Source: Mesostigma viride (taxonomy: Eukaryota > Streptophyta > Mesostigmatophyceae > Mesostigmatales > Mesostigmataceae). From it: DNA of 64,000 nucleotides. How positions within the stretch are numbered: the first letter of the stretch is position 1; every line of letters starts with the position of its first letter. Under the pieces are notes generated by a model. The model saw only the letters and a program-made list of their open reading frames with translations, ran no database searches and was not told where the DNA came from. The DNA lies in assembly GCA_009746045.1 (NCBI GenBank), contig RPFO01000213.1:2846837-2910836 (forward strand), given 5' to 3'. Both the position numbers and the translations under genes were made by a program. This document shows, one piece after another, positions 1-8,606 of this stretch.

Positions 1-1
1 A

Positions 2-2758
2 CTCGGCCACAAGCTGTTTCTCGTCACCCCCCGGCTCCTCTTAGCGCCGTTGGAGCGGGGCGTGCGTGGCGTACAGGGTGCGGTCATCGCTCGCTGCCGG
101 CGGTTCCTCCTCGGGGATTGGGAAGGGCTGTGGGCGCTGCAGCCTCCGGCCTCCACCCGGGTGTCGGGGGCCGCCTCCTTTGCCCGGGTGGAAGCTGACG
201 TCATGCGGTTGGTGAAGGTAGGTGAATTGAGCCGGGCCATGCAAAAGCTTGAACTGACCGCGTTGGCTCCCTCCACTCCCCCGACCCTGCAGGCTTTGCG
301 CGACCTTCACCCCGACGAACCGGCCTTTGCGGTGCCCGCCCCGGCCACCCCCCCGCCCCCGCCTATTGTCCTGGACCTGGACATCTTCACGGCTGTGCTG
401 AAGGATCTGCCGAACGCCTCCTCCACCGGCCCCTCAGGCTGGCGCTACGAGCACCTCTCCGTGATGGCGGGCCATGGCGGGGCGACCGCACTCTTTGAGG
501 CTGCCGCCGACTTGGCCGCGGGGTCCCTGGCCCCCGCGGCGCGCCCTTGGCTGGCTGGGGCACGCCTCATTGCCCTCCTGAAAGACGACGTCCCCCCGCC
601 TGCTGGCCGCGTTCGTCCCATTGCTTGCGGCGAGGTCCTACGCAAGCTGGTGAGTAAGGTCATTTGTCGCCAAAAGGCCCCCGAGTTTCGCGCCTACTTC
701 TGCCCCAACCGGAGTGATACTGAGGAGTCCGTCGCGGCCCAGCTTGGCGTCGCCACCAAAGGGGGCAGCGACATCATCGTGCACACAGTTCAGGCCTACC
801 TCGAGACGCATCCGACCCATGTGGCGCTGAAGGTGGATTGCCACAATGCGTTCAATGCTGTCACCAAGGCTAGCATCTTTGAGGCCGTCGGCGAGGCGTT
901 CCCTGACCTTCTTGCGTGGACAGCAGCCTGCTACGGCGAACCCACTCAACTCTCCTTCCTCATGGAGGATGGGACGTTCGCCGACATCGCTTCCCGCACG
1001 GGAACCCAGCAAGGTGACCCCCTCGGCCCCTTTTACCTGTCTGCCCCGCTGCACAAGGCTCTCCAAGGTGTCCACGCTGCGCACCCGGATGTCGTGCTCC
1101 TCGCCTATATGGACGATATCCATGCCCTTGGCCCGGCCGACGCTGTGGTTGCCGCCCTGGCTGCCCTTGAAGTGGCCATGGCGGCCATCAACCTTCGGCT
1201 CACCCTCCCCAAGTGTGCAGTCTTTTCGCCCCAGGGGGACTGCTCTGGCTTCCCCGCGGCTATCCCGGGGGCATTGGCGCGGGCGCGTGGTTTCTCGTGC
1301 CTGGGCGTCCCTGTGGGTGACCCTGACTACGTCGAAGAGGAGCTCCGGGCCACCGTGGAACAGCGCACCCATGTCCTCGAGACTTGGGCGCGCCTCAAGG
1401 ACCCCCAGACCAAAGGGCTCCTCCTGTGGTTTTGCGCCCACCCGCGGGTGGTTCACTGGCTCCGTGGCGCTCCCCCCCACTTGGTGCGGCTTGCCGCGGA
1501 AGGCCATGACGAGCGCATTCAGGCCGCCTTGCAGGTGCTCCTCCCCGGCCCTAGCCTGCCAGCTCACTCCATGCGCTTGGCCACCCTCCCCTGCCGCATG
1601 GGCGGGTGTGGGCTCACCCGCGCCGCCCGCCTCGCCCCCGCCGCCTTCCTTGGCTCTGTTGCTCAGGCCTGGGCGGAGATCCGCCGGTTGGTCCCCAGCG
1701 CCGTCAGCGCCATTCCCGACTTGGTCACCCCATCCCCCTTCCCCTTTGTGCAGGCTGTGCAGGATTCTTACCTCGGGATCCAGCAGGCTTGCGACCTCGT
1801 CCGCCCCGCTCAGGCCGTCCACCGTCGCCTGCCCCGGGGCACGCCCGGCGTGTCCACTGTCGTCAGTCCTAGTGTCTTCCCTGCCTGCGTTCATGAAAAA
1901 CAACAAAAGACCTACGCGGGTATACTACACTGTGCCGACTGGATGGGTCTGCATGCGAGCTTGAACGATCAGGGGAAGGCTTGGCTTCACTCCGTTTCCC
2001 TTGAGGGGAGCGTGGGGTCCGCATTCCTGCGCGCCCTCCCCATGAGCCCTTTGTTCACACTGGTTCCGGCCCTTTACGCCATCGCTCTCCGCCACCAGCT
2101 CTTTGCCCCGCAACCTCTCATCACGGCGGGTGCGTCCTGCGGCAGCTGCGGGCTTGCTCTGGATACTACTGGGACGCACTACATCGCGTGCATGGGTGGC
2201 CAGCAGAACCAGAACTGGTTCCTCTATCTCCATACCGCTCTCCTCCGGGTGGTGTGTGCCATGGTTCGGTCGGTCTTTCCCCACTCCACCATCAAGTGCG
2301 AGGACGCGGATGGGGCCGCCCTCTACTCACCCAACCACCGCCCCGACATTACCGTGCTTGACTACGACGGGCAGGGTTGCCACCTGCTCATCGATGTCTC
2401 CGTGGCTCGGCCGCTTTCCGGTCGCCACATCCTCCGGGCGGCTGTGGATGCCGGCGCTGCTGCCGCTGTGGCTGAGCGCGACAAGTTTGCCTCCTACGGC
2501 AATGTGGGGCCCCACCGGGTCATCCCCTTTGTCCTTGAGGAGTTCGGGGCCATGGGCCCCAAGACAGCGGAGTTTTTCCACGAGTGCTGCCAGCGCCGTG
2601 AAGACCGCCTCGACCTCGAGGGTCAGACCGCCCCGTGGTCGGCCCGCACGTGGTCCTCGTATTGGCGGCAGCGCCTGTCACTCGCCCTCACTCGCACCGT
2701 GGCTGATGTGTTATTCCGCCGCACCCGGGCCGACTTTGTCGCGACCCATGCGGTCTAG
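2..2758 (+). CDS. Non-LTR (LINE-type) retrotransposon ORF2-like protein: reverse transcriptase plus restriction-like endonuclease, 5' end outside window
   Basis: The frame is open to the left edge, so the N-terminus is missing; the first candidate start inside the window (TTG at 50) is not convincing. Numbered from base 50, the RT motifs are in order: the RPIACGEVLRKLV block near residue 188, motif A VDCHNAFN near 261, motif B QQGDPLGP near 319, the catalytic AYMDD near 351-355, and an LGVPVG block near 425. After the RT come a CCHC-like finger (CGSCG...H...C, about 696-715) and a HRPDI...LLIDVSV segment (about 763-785). That segment resembles the PD...D core of restriction-like endonucleases found C-terminal to RT in R2/CRE/NeSL-type LINEs. 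Such proteins nick the target and reverse-transcribe their own RNA on it. The frame is intact and GC-rich throughout. I infer the clade from architecture only. Confidence 0.85.
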   Translation, partial: LGHKLFLVTPRLLLAPLERGVRGVQGAVIARCRRFLLGDWEGLWALQPPASTRVSGAASFARVEADVMRLVKVGELSRAMQKLELTALAPSTPPTLQALRDLHPDEPAFAVPAPATPPPPPIVLDLDIFTAVLKDLPNASSTGPSGWRYEHLSVMAGHGGATALFEAAADLAAGSLAPAARPWLAGARLIALLKDDVPPPAGRVRPIACGEVLRKLVSKVICRQKAPEFRAYFCPNRSDTEESVAAQLGVATKGGSDIIVHTVQAYLETHPTHVALKVDCHNAFNAVTKASIFEAVGEAFPDLLAWTAACYGEPTQLSFLMEDGTFADIASRTGTQQGDPLGPFYLSAPLHKALQGVHAAHPDVVLLAYMDDIHALGPADAVVAALAALEVAMAAINLRLTLPKCAVFSPQGDCSGFPAAIPGALARARGFSCLGVPVGDPDYVEEELRATVEQRTHVLETWARLKDPQTKGLLLWFCAHPRVVHWLRGAPPHLVRLAAEGHDERIQAALQVLLPGPSLPAHSMRLATLPCRMGGCGLTRAARLAPAAFLGSVAQAWAEIRRLVPSAVSAIPDLVTPSPFPFVQAVQDSYLGIQQACDLVRPAQAVHRRLPRGTPGVSTVVSPSVFPACVHEKQQKTYAGILHCADWMGLHASLNDQGKAWLHSVSLEGSVGSAFLRALPMSPLFTLVPALYAIALRHQLFAPQPLITAGASCGSCGLALDTTGTHYIACMGGQQNQNWFLYLHTALLRVVCAMVRSVFPHSTIKCEDADGAALYSPNHRPDITVLDYDGQGCHLLIDVSVARPLSGRHILRAAVDAGAAAAVAERDKFASYGNVGPHRVIPFVLEEFGAMGPKTAEFFHECCQRREDRLDLEGQTAPWSARTWSSYWRQRLSLALTRTVADVLFRRTRADFVATHAV

Positions 2759-2980
2759 ATCCCTTCCAGGCCTGCATGGTGGGCCGGCAGCGCTGTTGCT
2801 GCGTGTAGTTTTGTGATGTATAGTTAGTTGTACCTTGTGCCGCTGGCGTGATCCTTGGATGTCTGTGTCAGATTACTATTAATTTCTTCAGGGTTATTCT
2901 CCCAGTTATCGGGTTTTTCCTTATGTTGCATGCCTATCTCACCTCCGTAATCTATCATTCTCAATGAATATATACTACAT
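2759..2980 (+). other. 3' untranslated region of the LINE and junction with the next copy
   Basis: About 220 bp after the LINE stop codon, less GC-rich than the ORF and without a coding frame. No clear poly(A) tail is visible. It ends at about 2980, where homology to an internal part of the LINE ORF abruptly begins. Confidence 0.5.
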
Positions 2981-3427
2981 GGCGCTGCCTTCTATTCCCC
3001 CAACCACCGGCCTGACATCGTGGTGCTGGACTTTGAGGGGGGTGGCCGGCATCTGCTTATTGACGTTTCGGTGGCGCGGCCCTTGGCTCTTAGCCACGTG
3101 GCTGGGGCCTCCCTCACGGCAGGTTACACGGCGGACCGGGCGGAGCGGGCCAAGCTCCTGGCCTACGGCGACGTCGGGCACCATCGTGTGGTGCCCTTTG
3201 TCCTGGAGGAGTTTGGGGCCATGGGGCCCCTGACCTCCGCCTTCTTCAAGGAGTGTTGCCGGCTCCGGGAGGACCGGCTGGACCTGGAGGGCCAGCGGGC
3301 CCCATGGTCGGCGCGGACCTGGACGTCATATTGGCGTCAGCGCTTGTCGGTGGCGCTGACTCGGGCCATGGCTGACATCATGCTCCGCCGTACGCGGGCT
3401 GATTTTGCGGTGCAGCAGGGCTATTAG
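2981..3427 (+). pseudogene. 5'-truncated copy of a related LINE (endonuclease end only)
   Basis: From base 2981 the frame reads GAAFYSPNHRPDIVVLDFEGG and continues colinearly with the endonuclease end of the upstream LINE, whose matching segment begins near 2314, to a stop at 3427. The HRPDI and LLIDVSVARP motifs, the VPFVLEEFGAMGP block and the SARTW.SYWRQRLS..LTR C-terminus are all kept. Many synonymous and some amino-acid differences show it belongs to a separate subfamily, not a recent duplicate. Abrupt 5' truncation is typical of target-primed reverse transcription. It cannot make a functional protein. Confidence 0.85.
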
Positions 3428-3563
3428 GTTCCTCCCGTTAGGCGTTTCCATTGGTCTTATCGTAGTATAGAGCTTTGACATGGCTCTGTATATAGGTTTA
3501 TAGCTGGGCGTTTGCTTTGGTTTGAGTGATTTCACTCTGCTGTAAGTAATTATATTTTTAAAA
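3428..3563 (+). other. 3' tail of the truncated LINE
   Basis: Non-coding and AT-rich, ending in an A/T-rich run just before the LTR remnant of E1 at 3564. It differs from the UTR of the first LINE, supporting a separate subfamily. Confidence 0.45.
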
Positions 3564-3664
3564 TATATGTGCCACATTATCCTAATGCCAAGGTGTCTCG
3601 TCGTTCAAGCACACACACGCCATTTGGCAGTGCCCAAGCATTCCAAGCTTTGTGTTGCATAACT
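3564..3664 (+). repeat. Left LTR remnant of E1 (last 101 bp)
   Basis: Identical to 10671-10771, starting TATATGTGCC and ending GCATAACT. The missing ~278 bp of the LTR would lie upstream but LINE sequence occupies that position. No TGG-type primer-binding site follows. Confidence 0.75.
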
Positions 3665-3768
3665 TGCATTAAAAACTCCAAAAACATACACACAACAGAA
3701 CGACGAGCGTTCATTTCGCGAACAAAAACAACCCATTCCATTTTTCTACCTCCAGTTTTTTTTGAAAA

Positions 3769-6204
3769 ATGTCTAACCCAAATGCGAACAAGGGTAAGGC
3801 TCCAATGCGACCAAGGAGCCGGTCCAGCACTCCGACGTCTTCATCGTCGGGAACGTCCGACTCGGAGCTTGCCGCCCAGGCAGAGATTGAGCGGGCGGCG
3901 AGGAGCTTCAATCAGTCTATGGAGGCTGACCCGACGTCGTCGGACACCTCTTCATCGGGCCACTTGTCCGATGGTTCGTACAGCAGCGTGGTGCTGCGAG
4001 TGCCCCTGTATCCGCAGGGGAGGGGATCCACGCCTGTGGTCAACAGGCCGAGGGGTCCTCCTTACGCCCCGACAGCTGCAGCGGCGGGGGTTGGACCTTC
4101 GGCACCTCCTGCAGAGGAGGAGTCCATGGAGCTGTATGGGCTCCAGCCTGGTTCCTCAGCCGAGGAGCAGGACGACGCACGCTCGCGGCAGGTGGCCGCG
4201 GATGAGGGCCTCGCTAGGGCGATGGCTGAGCACGAGGAGCGGGAGCTTCGGCGCGCGGACACGCACGCACGTGCTCGCGCCCAGCAGAGGGCGGATGCTG
4301 AGAACGTGCGCCGGGCGTTGTTTCACAGCAGTGAGCTGGCTTCTGGCGAGGAGCAGTTTGAGGTGATGCGTCGGGGGGACCTTGCATGTTTTAAAAGCTT
4401 GCGTCGGTCTCGTGAGCCGAAGGTACACCTAGGTGTGCATCAGGAGTCGGAGTTCTCTTTGACAGGTCCGTCGGGGGCATCTGCTGAGGACGAGATCCTC
4501 ATGACCCCGGCAATGACGGCGCGGGAGCGTGAAGCGCAGAAGCGCATGGAGACGTTCAACGCCGACAAGCAGCGTCGGCAGGCGCGGAGGGCCGCGGCAG
4601 AAGCCAAGAAGGAGCGCGAGCATGCGGAGCGGGTGAGGCAAATCGCGCTGACGGAGCGCATCAAGCTCAAAATGTCGATCACCCAGGTGCGCCGGGACCG
4701 GATGGTCCGCGAACTCAGGGTGTGGAAAAAGGCGCAGGCGATGAAGCTGCAGCACATGGCTGAGATGGAGGCGCCTGGCAGGCCGGAGGCGCAGGAACGT
4801 TACAGACGCTCGCTGGCACGGTGGGAAGCCAATGTGGGAAGGATGGAGCAGCGCATCCTGAAGCAGCGACGACGCATGCTCAAGCATGCACGTAAGACAG
4901 CGGTGAGGGGACCGCTTGGTGAAGCGGTGAGAGTCGAGTTTGGCCTTGGGCCGGATGAGGATGTTTCTGCAAGCCAAATGTTTTATTATTTGTCGCAGCC
5001 TAAGAAGACCATCACCAACCGTGATGGCACTGCCGCACGCACGCGTGTTTACAGGCAGCCTGGTGAAGCCGGACCGTCTAACCTGTCCAACAGGGAGGAC
5101 CTCATTGATCAGCTTCAGCTGGCGCAAGCCATGCTGGAAGCAGATACCCCGCTGTCTCCAGGCGAGCAGGCGACGTTGGCCGACACGGTGGCCAGGCTAG
5201 TGGCATCGCTGAAGCCGGCCAAGCGAAGGGCGCAGGCAGAGGCATGCGCACCCCAGCCAAAGCGGAGGAGGGACGAGGGGGCGGATGACGGGGAGAGGGG
5301 GGAACCAGGGCGGGGCAGGACACGGCACGCAGGAGTCTGCACCAACACGGCACGAGGGCGGGGAGCGGCAGCAGCAGCAGCAGCGACAGCAACAGCAGCA
5401 GCAGCAGCAACCGCCAACTGCAGGAACGACAACAACCTCCACATGGCCTTGACTAGGCCCAGGTTTGATCCAAAAAAGAAAGAGGACAAGCTAGTGTTTC
5501 CGGGTTTGCCAGAGGGCCATACCCAGGACGAAGCTAGGGAGTGGTTGTTTAAGTTGTCACATGCATATGCTAGCGACAATGTCCGTGATTGGTTTGCCTC
5601 TCTACGTGCGTCCACACCCATCCATCAATCTGCCAAGCCTATCCAGCAGTTGGTACAATTGTACCAAAAGCGTGCCAGCAGCGGGGTAGACGTGGCAGAA
5701 AATGTGTTGTGGGCGCAGTTCATGGTTGATCTTAGGGCACTTGTTACCACGGGGGAGCACTTAGAAGTGCTTAAGGGCTTCCAGTGGATAGAGGCCTATA
5801 AGGTCAATAAGCGTGACTATGTGAGTGACAACAAAAAATATGTCATGTACATAGAGGGAGATGAGGAGCTGAAGAAGCTCAATGCCAAGTACCTAGTACA
5901 CCTATGGCTACAAAAGGCAGAACTGGACCCCACCACCCTGTCAGTAATCCTGGCAGGTCTGAAGGATAAGTGGGAGGACTTCAGGAAGGCAATGGCCTAT
6001 GTGCAGCAATGCCTAGAGCCGTTTGCTGCTGCAGCCAAGGAGGGAAAGGTGAAGCAGGTAAAGGGGGAGGAAGCCTCAGGTACGGGGCTCTCCAAGAAGC
6101 AGATGCAGTCGCTGGTAGCCCAGGTAAAGGCGGTAATGGGGGGGATAAAAACAAAAACAACAAAAGTGGGGGAGGTGGAAACAAGGGGGGGGAAAGAACA
6201 ATAA
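3769..6204 (+). CDS. E1 Gag with long coiled-coil N-terminal extension
   Basis: 811 codons from ATG at 3769. The N-terminal third is Ser/Thr-rich and disordered. Residues about 250-365 are dense in E, R, K and A with no helix breakers, as in a coiled coil. A basic QPKRRRDE patch lies near 496. A CAG-type microsatellite (about 5370-5412) encodes Ala/Thr in this frame but would encode Gln in another, as in E2 Gag. The Gag-like core starts at MALTRPRF (5443) and runs to the end. The frame stops at 6204 after G runs at 6138-6144 and 6185-6192; past them the sequence reads on in other frames to the zinc knuckle at 6278. I infer Gag from position and the knuckle that follows. Confidence 0.65.
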   Translation: MSNPNANKGKAPMRPRSRSSTPTSSSSGTSDSELAAQAEIERAARSFNQSMEADPTSSDTSSSGHLSDGSYSSVVLRVPLYPQGRGSTPVVNRPRGPPYAPTAAAAGVGPSAPPAEEESMELYGLQPGSSAEEQDDARSRQVAADEGLARAMAEHEERELRRADTHARARAQQRADAENVRRALFHSSELASGEEQFEVMRRGDLACFKSLRRSREPKVHLGVHQESEFSLTGPSGASAEDEILMTPAMTAREREAQKRMETFNADKQRRQARRAAAEAKKEREHAERVRQIALTERIKLKMSITQVRRDRMVRELRVWKKAQAMKLQHMAEMEAPGRPEAQERYRRSLARWEANVGRMEQRILKQRRRMLKHARKTAVRGPLGEAVRVEFGLGPDEDVSASQMFYYLSQPKKTITNRDGTAARTRVYRQPGEAGPSNLSNREDLIDQLQLAQAMLEADTPLSPGEQATLADTVARLVASLKPAKRRAQAEACAPQPKRRRDEGADDGERGEPGRGRTRHAGVCTNTARGRGAAAAAAATATAAAAATANCRNDNNLHMALTRPRFDPKKKEDKLVFPGLPEGHTQDEAREWLFKLSHAYASDNVRDWFASLRASTPIHQSAKPIQQLVQLYQKRASSGVDVAENVLWAQFMVDLRALVTTGEHLEVLKGFQWIEAYKVNKRDYVSDNKKYVMYIEGDEELKKLNAKYLVHLWLQKAELDPTTLSVILAGLKDKWEDFRKAMAYVQQCLEPFAAAAKEGKVKQVKGEEASGTGLSKKQMQSLVAQVKAVMGGIKTKTTKVGEVETRGGKEQ

Positions 6205-6643
6205 CAATAAAAACAGAAAACAAAGTGGGGGAGCTAGCAAGCCAGGGGGTGCTAAGCCAGCAGGGGGGGACAAGAGGTTGCCTCATGACCCCACCAAGCA
6301 TTGCACTAGGTGCCTTTGTAAGGGGCACCTAAAAGATGACTGCTGGAAAGGCAAACCCGACTATGGTTCTGACGTTGATGTTTGTCCTGGATGCTGGAAA
6401 ACACGTCACCCCATTGCAGCAGGAGCGCGCTGCACGGCACCCAGGCACAACAAGACCACGCCAGGGCGCTACAACCGCGCGGGGGCGGCAGACCAGGGTG
6501 ACACCTGTAAGCTACCCTCACCATTTTTCACAAATGGTTTCCTGTTACCTTCTGTCTGCCAAGTGTTGCCTGAGTGTGATGATGTGGATTGGGAAGTGGC
6601 ATATGACATGACACTGTCACACATGATGCGTGACCCACCATAG
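6194..6643 (+). pseudogene. E1 Gag zinc-knuckle segment, displaced by frameshift
   Basis: In frame 2 an Asn/Lys-rich linker leads into a cysteine/histidine-rich region, HCTRCLCKGHLKDDCW (near 6295), then VCPGCWKTRH. The first part resembles a retroviral-type CCHC knuckle (C-x2-C-x3-H-x4-C, slightly irregular). It is probably the C-terminus of the upstream Gag, separated by two single-base losses in G runs. Its own stop at 6643 is likely a third artefact: one extra C in CCC at 6634 would join it to the integrase frame. Confidence 0.6.
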
Positions 6644-7947
6644 CTTCCCTTAGTGCAGCAGCAGAAAAGGTAATCACGTATGGTGCTCTAGCAGAGCAAC
6701 TGCACAAGGTTATGGGCCATGAGGCTGTGGCTGAAAGGCTAGCCAATAAAATACAAGGCCATGATCTGGAACAGATGTGCAGGCACGTACGTAAGCACTG
6801 TGAGCAATGTCAGCTATATGCTCCTAAGCCCAGAAAATGGCATGTGGCCACACCACCACTGGCTAGAGGCAAACTGGTTGGGGATGTTATACACGTGGTG
6901 AAGGACACGGTATACTACCTAGTCATAAAGGATGCCTGGTCAAGGTTTGTGGTAGTGGAGCCCCTGCCTGGGATGGATAAAGAGCAGCTGCACAGAGCTT
7001 TACAGATAGCCTTGGCACGTTTTCACCCCATTGAAAAAGTAATGCTGGATCAGCAGTTTCTCTGCATCCAGGACAGGAATGACCTGCCCAAGATAGAAGT
7101 GTCTGGGGCTCAAGATCATGAACGTCAGGGGTTGGTAGAACGTACCATGAGAGCCATCAGGGATGTGATAAGAAAAATGCCATCCAGGTTGGCTGACTCT
7201 GGTAGCTATGCTGACAGGGCATCTTGGGCAGCAGGGGTGACTACCCAGCTAAACGCCAAACCAATAATGTCCTCACCTTTTGGGGAAATCACCCCAACTG
7301 GCCTTCAGTCAGGCAGCTATGCTTCAGAGGTACACACTCACTACAACACACAAAGGCAGCACTTAGCCAAGTTGCTGGCAAAGAAAGACAAAAACAATGC
7401 CAGGCCTGTGTTTGAAGTGGGGGACCATGTGTTTTTTTTCAGAGAGGGTGACAGAGGAAGAGCACACTCTGCCAGATGGCACGGTCCAGCTGTAGTCACC
7501 AAAATTCATGAAGAAGGGACTGCAGTCACTATACAACATGACAGAGAGCGTGTGGTCAGCAAGCATAGACTCAAGCTTTATTACCCACCACTGGCAGACG
7601 TGTCAGGGGTAGAATTCTTGGACATGGATTCAGAGCAGGAGTCTGGTGGATTGATCTCACCCAATGAATTGGCTAAGGACGTCATTGATGCAAGCACTAG
7701 CACCACAGTAGAAGCTCCTGTGTTCCTCAGTAGTGCAGCCCCACTACAACCCAATAGTCCACCTGGGCAGGAGGACGGTGCACAGGGTGAGCAGCAGGTA
7801 GCACCTCCCTCACACCTGGAGGAGTCACAAAAAGAGCAGATCCTGTCGTTCCCAGGAAGTCATTTGCTGAGATTCTTAAGGCCTTGCACAAGGCACACAA
7901 CACTAAAGCAGTTGTGGCAACAGGTACAGCACAGGTCAATGCTGTAG
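6634..7947 (+). CDS. E1 integrase segment of Pol
   Basis: Joins the element cDNA to host DNA. The frame is open from 6634; ATG at 6712 is internal to the zinc-binding domain. An HHCC-type finger (LHKVMGH ... HCEQC) precedes the catalytic core. Likely acidic residues are the Asp of GDVIHV (6883), the Asp of MLDQQF (about 7048) and the Glu of RQGLVER (7138). A downstream W-H-GP-AVV module resembles the GPY/F or SH3-like tail of Ty3-type integrases. The Pro/Ser/Gln-rich end runs into a frameshift near the CCC at 7851-7853; the sequence continues in frame 0 as the protease-like segment. Confidence 0.8.
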   Translation, partial: PTIASLSAAAEKVITYGALAEQLHKVMGHEAVAERLANKIQGHDLEQMCRHVRKHCEQCQLYAPKPRKWHVATPPLARGKLVGDVIHVVKDTVYYLVIKDAWSRFVVVEPLPGMDKEQLHRALQIALARFHPIEKVMLDQQFLCIQDRNDLPKIEVSGAQDHERQGLVERTMRAIRDVIRKMPSRLADSGSYADRASWAAGVTTQLNAKPIMSSPFGEITPTGLQSGSYASEVHTHYNTQRQHLAKLLAKKDKNNARPVFEVGDHVFFFREGDRGRAHSARWHGPAVVTKIHEEGTAVTIQHDRERVVSKHRLKLYYPPLADVSGVEFLDMDSEQESGGLISPNELAKDVIDASTSTTVEAPVFLSSAAPLQPNSPPGQEDGAQGEQQVAPPSHLEESQKEQILSFPGSHLLRFLRPCTRHTTLKQLWQQVQHRSML

Positions 7948-8606
7948 GGGATGCAGGTCAAGATCCTAGTATTTTGGCTGTAGACACCCAAGCACAGGTG
8001 AGTATCATCAGTGCAGAAGCTGTATCTGGTCTGAAAATGAAGGCCTCACCATGGGCTAGAGTGTCAGATTTTTCAGGCAAAACCAAAATGCAGGTCAAAG
8101 GTCAGGTGAGCATTCAAATCTTGGGTATGCCCACTCCATTTCAGGTGGTTGAGGGTTACTCAGGGAATGCCCTGTTAGGGGAACCTTTTGTATCTTACCC
8201 TGGTGTTGTCATCTCAGCTGGGAGGTTGAGTGTGGCAGGGGTAGGACAGGTGCCTCTAGATCATTTTAAAATCCCTTTGAGCCAGATTAGCACTGGGTTG
8301 GATGCTGCCATCAATGCAGTTAAGCCCAAGTACCTCCCAGGTCAGGAACCGTGTGTGGAGGACCTCATACACTCTCAAAAGCTACACCCTTCAGCGTTTG
8401 GGCTTGGTAGATGGGATGTTGCATCCATGTCTCCCCTGTCCTATGATGATATTGTACGGGACTGCCAGACGCAGATTGGGTTTCTTAAGTGGCTGGAGGC
8501 TTTTACCAAAGCCAGGGAGGAGTGGGTTGTTCCAGATGCACGTAGTCCCACACACACACCACCTGTGACTCCTCTTGATGCTATGCCAGCTGGGCCAAGA
8601 AGCTAA
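7848..8606 (+). CDS. E1 protease-like segment of Pol, downstream of integrase
   Basis: Frame 0 from 7848 runs through an Ala/Lys-rich linker to ILAVDTQAQVSII (Asp codon at 7983). This is followed by a hydrophobic strand, VKGQVSIQILG, and a GNALLGEPF segment. The pattern is that of an aspartic protease monomer of the retropepsin fold: D-T/S-G replaced by D-T-Q, then a hydrophobic-hydrophobic-G flap-end motif. The E2 counterpart reads VDTDA...GPAILGLPF at the same position. I infer homology to retropepsin; catalytic competence is doubtful because the Gly after D-T is missing. It continues into the N-terminal part of the RT (TPLDAMPAG), joined after one lost G at 8592-8594. Confidence 0.6.
   Translation, partial: VPRKSFAEILKALHKAHNTKAVVATGTAQVNAVGDAGQDPSILAVDTQAQVSIISAEAVSGLKMKASPWARVSDFSGKTKMQVKGQVSIQILGMPTPFQVVEGYSGNALLGEPFVSYPGVVISAGRLSVAGVGQVPLDHFKIPLSQISTGLDAAINAVKPKYLPGQEPCVEDLIHSQKLHPSAFGLGRWDVASMSPLSYDDIVRDCQTQIGFLKWLEAFTKAREEWVVPDARSPTHTPPVTPLDAMPAGPRS

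Noticed and set aside
638..1906. 422-codon minus-strand frame
   Set aside because: Shadow of the GC-rich LINE RT frame, without domains.
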